Source of the DNA: JAWLBW01 sp041687475
Lineage (GTDB): Bacteria > J088 > JAWLBW01
NCBI GenBank assembly: GCA_041687475.1
Contig: JAWLBW010000140.1
Span: 1-11,325 of the forward strand
DNA: 11,325 nt
Direction: 5' to 3'
Part shown: piece after piece, positions 6,414-11,325 of the stretch
How positions within the stretch are numbered: position 1 is the stretch's first letter
How the letters are laid out: each line of letters starts with the position of its first letter
Notes under the pieces: generated by a model
Told to the model about the DNA's origin: nothing
Databases searched by the model: none
What the model saw: only the letters and a program-made list of their open reading frames with translations
Translations under genes and position numbers: made by a program

Positions 6414-6478
6414 GACTGGTCAATTTACCGCAAGACGCCAAACTCTGCAAGCTAACCTACTGAGATCACACCGACCTT

Positions 6479-7602
6479 TCAGTTGTCCCACTTGCGCTTG
6501 CCCTCGCCGGTGAAAAGCAGGCCATGNNNNNNNNNNGGCGCGGAATGTCGAGCCCCTGGGGGCAGCGCGGCAGACAATCGCCGCAGGCGGTGCAATGGTC
6601 GGCCTTCACGCCCGGAAACCAATGGCTACCGTTGTTGAAGAGTCGGTAGCGATACCGGCCGAAGTCGACCATCTCAAAGGCAAGCGCCAGGTTTCGCAGG
6701 CGCAGGACTTCGGGAATCTGAATCTGTTCGGGACAGGGCAGGCAGTCGTGACAGAACGTGCAGCGTGTATCGCCCAGTGCTTCGGCCTCGACGCTTGCAA
6801 GCCGCTCGAGCAGCCTTTGCTCGTCGTCGGCGAGAGGGCCGTCGTCTTCGGCCGCGGGCAGATGGGCCTGAAACTCGTTCGGCGACTTCGCGCCGATGGA
6901 CAGCGTGGTTACCTGGGGATACGAAAGGCAGAAGCGGGCGTTCAGACGCATGGGGTCGTAGGGCGCCGTCAGTTCGCGCAGGCGCTCGGGGGCTTCGTAT
7001 AGCTTTCCCCCCTTGTCGTTGGGCGAGATGATGAGCACGCCCATATCCTTTTCACCGGCTCGCAGAACCGCCGGCAGATTGCGGCGGTTGAAGTGGTAGA
7101 AGTGCAGGTTCACCGACGAAAAGAGATCGGTTTCAATGGCGTCGAGAATGACCGGGACATCGGCGTGGGTGCTGAATCCGACGTGGCCGATGCGCCCGTC
7201 GGCAAGCGCCTTGCGAACAGCCTTGAAGCACTCCTTCTCGTCGACCGCCCGCCGCAGCAGCGAAGGATTGTTGATGCCGTGAATGTCGAAATTGTCAATG
7301 TGATCGATGCCCATGCGCTCGAGCGACTCGTCGATGGCACGCAGCAATTCGTCGCCCGTTTTCGTAGGCCCGATCTTCGTGGTAACGATAACTTCGTCAC
7401 GGGGAATGACGGCAAAGGCCTTACCCAGCAACGACTCGCTGGTACCGTACCAACGCGCCGTTTCAAAGTGGTTGATGCCGCTCTTCCAGGCCGCTTCCAT
7501 GGTGGCCAGCGCCTGTTCTTCGTCGACACCGGGTATGTTCATGGCGCCGAACGTGAGCACGCTCATGCGCAGTTCGGTTCGGCCGAAACGACGGTACTTC
7601 AC
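6479..7602 (-). CDS. Aldo/keto reductase with C-terminal 4Fe-4S motifs (interrupted by assembly gap)
   Basis: This is a probable NAD(P)-dependent oxidoreductase of the AKR superfamily with an added ferredoxin-like tail; the substrate is unknown. The TIM-barrel part has KYRRFGRTELRMSVLTFGAMN (2-22), FETARWYGTSE (46-56), VTTKIG (73-78) and DNFDIHGI (103-110). This gives a candidate tetrad of Glu47 (usually Asp), Tyr52, Lys76 and His108. Two cysteine clusters follow: CTFCHDCLPCP (281-291) and CTACGDCLPRCP (337-348). Ten Ns lie at 6527-6536 after GLDIPR. Read nominally through the gap the frame ends at 6466. After the gap, however, the frame reading HGLLFTGEGKRKWDN and stopping at 6479 has the high-GC third positions of the gene and looks like the true C-terminus, so the gap length is probably not 10. 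The start is GTG with AAGGG just upstream. It begins 12 bases after the small lipoprotein gene and is the last gene of that operon. Confidence 0.88.
6527..6536. other. Assembly gap (10 Ns)
   Basis: A run of exactly ten Ns lies inside the 3' end of the aldo/keto reductase gene. It is probably a fixed-size placeholder for an unresolved join. If the gene is intact, the frames on either side require a missing length of 3n+2, which ten is not. Order and distance across this point should be treated as provisional. Confidence 0.97.
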
Positions 7603-7614
7603 GACGCCCTTCCC

Positions 7615-8046
7615 TTACAGTCCGTCGACGATGAGCCAGCGGCCCCCTTCTTCGACGAGAAAGAGCTGCTCCTGCCCCGAAAGGCTCTTGGTATTGCCCT
7701 CGCTGGTCAGCTCCATGGTAAAGCGCTGCACGACCTGAATGCGCCCGCCGTCGTCCTGATAGAACTGCCGTTCGAAAGAGGTGTAGCGAATTTCGTCGAG
7801 CGTCGAAAACAGCTTGCCTGCCCTGGCTTCGAGCTGGGCCGCCCCGGTGGCGGTGCCGCCGTAACGCGCCGACACGGCCTTCATGTACATGGGCAGATTA
7901 CGCTTGTTCAGCGCCTGTTCGCGCAGGCTCAACGTTTCATCGGCCATCTGCTGCGGGCTCTTCTCGAGCGTGCAGGCCACCGCCGCGAAAAGCACGGCAA
8001 ACAGCACGGCAAGCCTTGCATACCCTGCCGACCGAGCGAACCTCAT
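7615..8046 (-). CDS. Small lipoprotein, possibly NTF2-like fold
   Basis: The 143-residue protein has a typical lipoprotein signal: positively charged N-terminus, hydrophobic core at about 10-23, and a relaxed lipobox AAVAC giving a lipidated Cys25. The mature part has a helical N-terminal half (QMADETLSLREQALNKRNL...) and a strand-rich C-terminal half (RIQVVQRFTMELT, QEQLFLVEEGGRWLIVDGL). The closing pattern of a strand, a GG turn and a GRWLIVDGL-type strand recalls NTF2-like/SnoaL-like proteins, but I do not recognise a named family. Its ATG overlaps the stop of the upstream bamD-like gene in an ATGA, so the two are probably translationally coupled. The Fe-S aldo/keto reductase starts 12 bases after its stop. 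It is probably anchored in the outer or inner membrane facing the periplasm. Confidence 0.82.
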   Translation of the reverse strand: MRFARSAGYARLAVLFAVLFAAVACTLEKSPQQMADETLSLREQALNKRNLPMYMKAVSARYGGTATGAAQLEARAGKLFSTLDEIRYTSFERQFYQDDGGRIQVVQRFTMELTSEGNTKSLSGQEQLFLVEEGGRWLIVDGL

Positions 8047-8771
8047 GCCCCTTCTCCCTTTTGCACCTCGGCCCGCGGCCGCGGCAACCCCTCAATCTTC
8101 TCTTCTTCGCCCAGCCGGCGGAAAATATCGCCCGCGCGCTCCCAGGCGGTTACCGCCTCGGGCACTTCGGGAAACGAGCGAATGACCATTTCGTACCGCT
8201 CGATTGCCGACAGGTACTGCTCTTCGCGTTCGTAGAAACGTCCGATGTACAGCAGGCGCGAGGCAAGCTTGCGGCGGGCATCGAAGGCTTTGCGCCGCGC
8301 TTCGTCGCTGTATTCGGAGTCGGCACGGGCCGCCTTGCTGTAGTACAGGTAACTCTGCTCGAGATCGGCGGTGTCGCGATCGTAATCGAGAGACTGCTCA
8401 CGGTAGGACTCGCCCAACATGAACAGCACCCGGGGAATTTCCGGATGGCTCGGATGCAGTTTCTCGAAATCGCGATACTGGAAAATGGCCTCGGGCCACT
8501 TGCCCTGGCTGTAATAGCAGTCGGCGATACCGAGTTGCGAAGCCACGGCGTACTGGCTGAACGGATAGGTGTCGATGACCTTCTGGTAGGCGCGAATGGC
8601 GTCTTCGCAATTGTCGGTCGACCAGAAGAGAAAGCGGCCTTCCTGCGACAGCTCCCGGGCCTGGGCGAACATGACGTCGGCGGGGGCGGTCTGAATCTCG
8701 CGCGAATGGGCGCAGGCAACGCCGAAGGCCAGAAGCAGTAGGGTGGCGGTCAGTCGGGCGCGAGCGCTCAT
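8043..8771 (-). CDS. bamD: BamD-like TPR outer-membrane assembly lipoprotein
   Basis: BamD is the essential lipoprotein of the beta-barrel assembly machinery and helps BamA insert outer-membrane proteins. The 242-residue protein (E. coli BamD is 245) has a signal peptide with lipidated Cys20 (FGVAC) and then about five TPR-like helical pairs. BamD-type signatures are the YP-F-S-Y-A segment (YPFSQYAVASQL, 69-80), FEKLHPSHPEIPRVLFMLGESY (102-123) with the family HPxHP, DYDRD (128-132), and IGRFYEREEQYLSAIERYEMVIRSFP (175-200). The gene start and stop both overlap neighbours in ATGA, so it is the middle gene of a tightly coupled set. The symbol is by family resemblance; another YfiO/ComL-type TPR lipoprotein is the alternative. 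Confidence 0.82.
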   Translation of the reverse strand: MSARARLTATLLLLAFGVACAHSREIQTAPADVMFAQARELSQEGRFLFWSTDNCEDAIRAYQKVIDTYPFSQYAVASQLGIADCYYSQGKWPEAIFQYRDFEKLHPSHPEIPRVLFMLGESYREQSLDYDRDTADLEQSYLYYSKAARADSEYSDEARRKAFDARRKLASRLLYIGRFYEREEQYLSAIERYEMVIRSFPEVPEAVTAWERAGDIFRRLGEEEKIEGLPRPRAEVQKGEGA

Positions 8772-9175
8772 TGCATGCTCTCCTCGATAAGTCTTTCGAT
8801 TTCACGGCTGCTTTCTTCCGGCAGTTGGTCGAGGCGCTCGGGCGCTTTCTCGATTTCACGGCGCGCCTCTTCGACCGGGGGCTTCAGCTGCACCTTGCGA
8901 ATTTCTTCACTGATTTCGTCGCCTGCCTCGTCGCGCTTGCGTCGGAGGGGCTCGACGGTTTTCTCGACCGCCTCGACACCCTTGTCGCGAAGCTTGTCGA
9001 CCTGGCGATCCATTTCTTCGTCAATGGACTCACGGATGCGCGCGGCCGGGTTGCCGTATTTGCTTCGCACCCTGACCTCGCCGTCGTTCCACTGAACGTC
9101 GACCAGAAACCAGGCCGCTACAAGGGCCACAAGAATGACGAAACCGATAAAGGCGCGAAGGAAAAAACCAATCAT
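8768..9175 (-). CDS. Membrane-anchored, highly charged helical protein of unknown function
   Basis: I do not recognise a family. The 135-residue protein has one strong N-terminal membrane segment at about 4-25 (FFLRAFIGFVILVALVAAWFLV), with no lipobox or cleavage site evident. A short strand-like part follows (VQWNDGEVRVRSKYG, 27-41), and then about 90 residues rich in Glu, Arg, Lys and Asp with heptad-like spacing, predicted to be mostly helix or coiled coil. PP at 99-100 splits this into two helical stretches. With such a short N-terminal tail, the helical part is more likely periplasmic, though the charge balance does not settle it. It is the first gene of the minus-strand operon and its stop overlaps the bamD-like start in an ATGA. 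By position it may be a partner in envelope assembly, which is inference. The start ATG has only a weak GAAG signal. Confidence 0.78.
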   Translation of the reverse strand: MIGFFLRAFIGFVILVALVAAWFLVDVQWNDGEVRVRSKYGNPAARIRESIDEEMDRQVDKLRDKGVEAVEKTVEPLRRKRDEAGDEISEEIRKVQLKPPVEEARREIEKAPERLDQLPEESSREIERLIEESMQ

Positions 9176-9258
9176 CTTCGATACTTGAAGTCGGCCGACG
9201 CCCGCACGGACGGCCTGGTAACCGTGGACGGAATCGGACCGGAAAAAGCAATCCGTTC

Positions 9259-9287
9259 ATTATCGCGTATGCGGGCGCCTACTTCCA
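9259..9287 (-). promoter_or_regulatory. Possible promoter of the minus-strand envelope operon
   Basis: On the minus strand GATAAT (9264-9259) matches the sigma-70 -10 box at five of six bases. TGGAAG (9287-9282) stands 17 bases upstream as a weak -35 with three matches. Transcription would start near 9252 and give a leader of about 77 bases. It is the best candidate in the region but remains weak. Confidence 0.4.
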
Positions 9288-9354
9288 CCCTTGTCTGACA
9301 CTTGTGCACGTGCTCGGGCAGTAAGCCCTAACTCTACGAAGTCACTCGGATTTC

Positions 9355-9384
9355 TTGCCTACTACACGAGCTTCTTGCTATAAT
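9355..9384 (+). promoter_or_regulatory. Sigma-70-type promoter of mreB(C)
   Basis: The -10 box TATAAT (9379-9384) is a perfect consensus. TTGCCT (9355-9360) matches the -35 box at four of six bases with an 18-base spacer. Transcription should begin near 9391, leaving a leader of nearly 190 bases before the mreB ATG. This is the strongest promoter visible in the window and stands out against the GC-rich background. Confidence 0.8.
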
Positions 9385-9460
9385 TTCGCATTCGGTCGGG
9401 CGTAACCGATTCTTCCGGACAGATTACGGGGTGGGAGTCCTGAACGAAGCCTGGGAAGCG

Positions 9461-9487
9461 GCGTACGGCAGACGTGTTCCGTTACGC
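9461..9487 (+). promoter_or_regulatory. Hairpin in the long mreB leader
   Basis: GCGTACGG (9461-9468) can pair with CCGTTACGC (9479-9487), leaving one bulged T: eight pairs with a 10-base loop. A smaller stem, TCGGT (9392-9396) with ACCGA (9405-9409), lies at the predicted transcript 5' end. I cannot match the leader to a known riboswitch class. Nothing resembling an intrinsic terminator lies before mreB, so if it regulates, it would more likely do so through translation, RNA stability or protein binding. Confidence 0.4.
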
Positions 9488-9578
9488 GCAGTACCCGTGC
9501 AGACAGGCGCACCGGTTGTAAAGCTCATTTTGCGGAAACGGTTTTTCGAATCTCTCTTCGTTCACAAGGAGTACTGGG

Positions 9579-10616
9579 ATGATTTTCGACTGGCTCGCCG
9601 GTCTTTTTTCGACCGACCTGGCGATTGACCTTGGCACCGCCAACACGCTGATTTACGTCAAAGGTAAGGGTATTGTCGCCAGCGAGCCCTCGGTCGTTGC
9701 CGTGCAGAGCGATGGGCGGGGCGGCAAGCGCGTTCTCGCCGTCGGCAAGGAGGCAAAGCAGATGCTCGGCCGTACGCCCGGCTCCATCGTGGCCATTCGT
9801 CCGATGAAGGACGGCGTCATCGCCGACTTCGAGGTGACCGAGGCCATGCTGCGCTACTTCATTCGCAAGGTGCACAACCGCCGCACGCTGGTCAAGCCGC
9901 GCATTATCGTCTGCGTGCCCTTCGGCATTACCGAAGTCGAAAAGCGCGCCGTGCGCGAAAGCGCCGAAAGCGCCGGCGCCCGCGAGGTCTATCTCATCGA
10001 AGAACCCATGGCCGCCGCCATCGGCGCCGGGCTGCCGATTACCGAGCCGTCGGGCAACATGATTGTCGACATCGGCGGCGGCACCACCGAGGTGGCCGTC
10101 ATTTCGCTGGCCGGCATCGTGTTCTCGAAGTCGGTACGCGTGGGCGGCGACAAGATGGACGAAGCCATCGTGCAGTACCTGAAGCGCACCTACAACCTGC
10201 TCATCGGTGAACGCACGGCCGAGATGATCAAAATCACGCTCGGATCGGCATACCCCAGCGAAGAGAAGCAGACGATGGAGGTCAAGGGTCGCGACCTGGT
10301 GGCCGGCATTCCCAAGACCATCACCATTTCCGACGACGAGATTCGCGAAGCCCTGGCCGAGCCGATCAACGCCATCGTCGAATCGGTCAAGATCGCGCTC
10401 GAACGAACGCCGCCCGAACTGGCGGCCGACATCGTCGACAAGGGCATCGTGCTCGCCGGCGGCGGCGCCATGCTGCGTAACCTCGACATTCTGCTGAGGG
10501 AAGAAACCGGTCTTCCGGTCATCATCGGCGAAGATCCGCTGTCGTGCGTGGTGCTCGGCTCGGGCAAGGCCCTTGACGAACTCGACCTGCTGAAACGCGT
10601 TACCGTCAATCAGTAA
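9579..10616 (+). CDS. mreB: Rod shape-determining actin homologue MreB
   Basis: MreB polymerises on the inner face of the cytoplasmic membrane and directs the elongasome that inserts lateral peptidoglycan in rod-shaped cells. The 345-residue length is normal (E. coli 347). All actin-superfamily nucleotide motifs are present: phosphate-1 DLGTAN (17-22), connecting-1 EEPMAAAIGAG (141-151), phosphate-2 DIGGGTTEVAV (164-174) and the adenosine loop VLAGGGAML (291-299). The IVAIRPMKDGVIADF and RTPGS segments are typical of MreB. The short hydrophobic N-terminus MIFDWLAGLF may help membrane attachment. The ATG has an excellent AAGGAG (9566-9571) 7 bases upstream. It is driven by the promoter at 9355-9384, and mreC begins 35 bases after its stop, the usual mreBC order. 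Confidence 0.97.
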   Translation: MIFDWLAGLFSTDLAIDLGTANTLIYVKGKGIVASEPSVVAVQSDGRGGKRVLAVGKEAKQMLGRTPGSIVAIRPMKDGVIADFEVTEAMLRYFIRKVHNRRTLVKPRIIVCVPFGITEVEKRAVRESAESAGAREVYLIEEPMAAAIGAGLPITEPSGNMIVDIGGGTTEVAVISLAGIVFSKSVRVGGDKMDEAIVQYLKRTYNLLIGERTAEMIKITLGSAYPSEEKQTMEVKGRDLVAGIPKTITISDDEIREALAEPINAIVESVKIALERTPPELAADIVDKGIVLAGGGAMLRNLDILLREETGLPVIIGEDPLSCVVLGSGKALDELDLLKRVTVNQ

Positions 10617-10651
10617 AAGACCGACACCTGCGATAAGAGGCGGCCGCTCAC

Positions 10652-11325
10652 ATGGGCTTTTTTCAGAAGTATCGGCACGTGCTCGTCGGCCTGGGCTTTC
10701 TCCTGGTCGCCCTGCAGGTACCGATTTATCTGAAACAGGATCGCTCGCTGGGCCTTTCCGGCCGCATTCTCTTTACGCTTGCCTACTACCCGCAGAAAGC
10801 CTGGGCGCTGGTAACCGACGGGGTCACGAGCGTCTTCGAGCGCTACCTGTTTCTTGTCGGCACAGAAGCCGAGAACGAAGCGCTGCGTGAAGAAAACGCC
10901 GTATTGCGCGGCCAGGTGCTCAGGCTCAACGAACTGGTGCAGGAAAACGCGCGCCTGCGCAGCCTGCTGAACATGCGGCAGCGTAACGCCTACGAGGCAA
11001 CGGGGGCACGGGTCATCGCCCTCGATTCGTCGAGCTGGTTCCGCAGCTTCACCATCGACGCCGGCTCGAACGACGGCATCGTGCGCGGCATGCCGGTGGT
11101 GACCCACGAAGGCGTCGTCGGAACGGTCGTTTCGGTATCTGCCCGTTCTTCGAAGGTGCTGCCGCTGGTCGACGTACACAGCAGCATCGAGGTCATCGAC
11201 TCGCGCAGTCGCGCCCGCGCCATGCTGGTCGGCCGCGGCGACGCCATGCCTACGCTCAATTACCTCGAGCGTACCGCCGACGTTCGCCCCGGCGATCTGC
11301 TTGTGACCGCGGGCCTGGCAGGCAC
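10652..11325 (+). CDS. mreC: Rod shape-determining protein MreC, 5' part (3' end outside window)
   Basis: MreC is a bitopic inner-membrane protein that links MreB filaments to the periplasmic peptidoglycan synthases PBP2/RodA. The frame is open to the window end, giving 224 codons of an expected 270-330 or more. It shows a short basic cytosolic tail (MGFFQKYRH), a membrane segment at about 9-27, and a periplasmic coiled coil at about 72-108 (EAENEALREENAVLRGQVLRLNELVQENARLRSLL). The first beta domain follows, with family-typical WFRSFTIDAGSNDGIVRGMPVV (129-150) and EGVVGTVV (153-160), then SKVLPLVDVHSSIEV (167-181). The ATG at 10652 is preceded by AAGAGG about 11 bases upstream. It lies 35 bases after mreB, with no terminator between, so the two are very probably cotranscribed. 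Confidence 0.95.
   Translation, partial: MGFFQKYRHVLVGLGFLLVALQVPIYLKQDRSLGLSGRILFTLAYYPQKAWALVTDGVTSVFERYLFLVGTEAENEALREENAVLRGQVLRLNELVQENARLRSLLNMRQRNAYEATGARVIALDSSSWFRSFTIDAGSNDGIVRGMPVVTHEGVVGTVVSVSARSSKVLPLVDVHSSIEVIDSRSRARAMLVGRGDAMPTLNYLERTADVRPGDLLVTAGLAG

Larger units (their letters stand above)
9176..9578. other. Divergent intergenic region between the bamD-like operon and mreB
   Basis: These 403 bases hold no convincing gene. Besides the two promoter candidates and the mreB leader listed separately, they contain two perfect palindromes: GTCGGCCGAC (9190-9199), 14 bases upstream of the minus-strand start codon, and GCACGTGC (9306-9313), between the two promoters. Either could be an operator, but short GC-rich palindromes are expected by chance here. 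An open frame from a GTG at 9431 runs into mreB in another frame and is judged spurious. Confidence 0.6.

Noticed and set aside
6422..6450. Separate promoter (TTGCAG, 17 bases, TAAATT) for the MshEN-PATAN gene
   Set aside because: Only 3 and 4 of 6 matches, and the start site would fall on the ribosome-binding site; read-through from the upstream operon is as likely.
7093..8235. Open frame of 380 codons on the plus strand opposite the reductase and lipoprotein genes
   Set aside because: Antisense to three well-supported genes joined by operon-like overlaps; composition typical of a shadow frame.
9431..9628. GTG-started frame of 65 codons in the mreB leader
   Set aside because: It has no good ribosome-binding site, runs 50 bases into mreB in another frame, and shows no protein-like motif.
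10610..11179. Minus-strand frame of 189 codons opposite mreC
   Set aside because: The plus-strand frame is a clear MreC with membrane segment and coiled coil.
1..11325. CRISPR array, insertion sequence, prophage, toxin-antitoxin or defence system
   Set aside because: No direct-repeat array, transposase, integrase, tRNA attachment site or defence domain was seen; the genes are core metabolism, signalling and envelope functions.

Overview
The window is GC-rich chromosomal DNA from a draft bacterial assembly: a run of 10 Ns at 6527-6536 marks a gap. It holds eleven protein genes, the first and last cut by the window edges, and no mobile element, CRISPR array, tRNA or rRNA. The content is housekeeping: TCA cycle and respiration, an envelope operon and cell-shape genes. 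It indicates a Gram-negative (diderm) rod because there is a BamD-like outer-membrane assembly lipoprotein and the MreB/MreC pair. SdhB follows the Bacillus-like pattern also found in several diderm phyla. Both lipoproteins have relaxed lipoboxes with no Leu at -3, and one protein joins an MshEN-like domain to a PATAN/DUF4388 domain. My best guess is a spirochaete of the Leptospirales type, or else a deltaproteobacterial-type lineage. That placement is an inference and not secure.

Left part (1-3224, + strand): the 3' end of sdhB, a very strong intrinsic terminator, then sucC-sucD-ndk closed by a second clean terminator. SucCD makes succinate plus a nucleoside triphosphate, SdhB belongs to the next enzyme of the cycle, and Ndk equilibrates the nucleotide pool.

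Middle part (3265-6399): a family 2 glycosyltransferase on the minus strand; a divergent 188-base intergenic region; a membrane histidine kinase on the plus strand with no adjacent response regulator; and, converging on it, a minus-strand MshEN-PATAN protein. The 3' ends of the last two genes overlap by 101 bases.

Right-middle part (6479-9175, all minus): a compact operon read in the order membrane-anchored helical protein, BamD-like TPR lipoprotein, small lipoprotein, Fe-S aldo/keto reductase. The first three genes are joined by 4-base ATGA overlaps. The reductase C-terminus is interrupted by the assembly gap.

Right part (9176-11325): a 403-base divergent intergenic region with a near-consensus sigma-70-type promoter, a structured leader of about 190 nt, mreB, and the first 224 codons of mreC.

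I found no clear undescribed defence or mobile system. The points most worth a second look are a Phe codon at a [2Fe-2S] ligand position in SdhB, the terminator between sdhB and sucC, the 101-base convergent overlap, the uncharacterised head of the bamD-like operon, and the long mreB leader.
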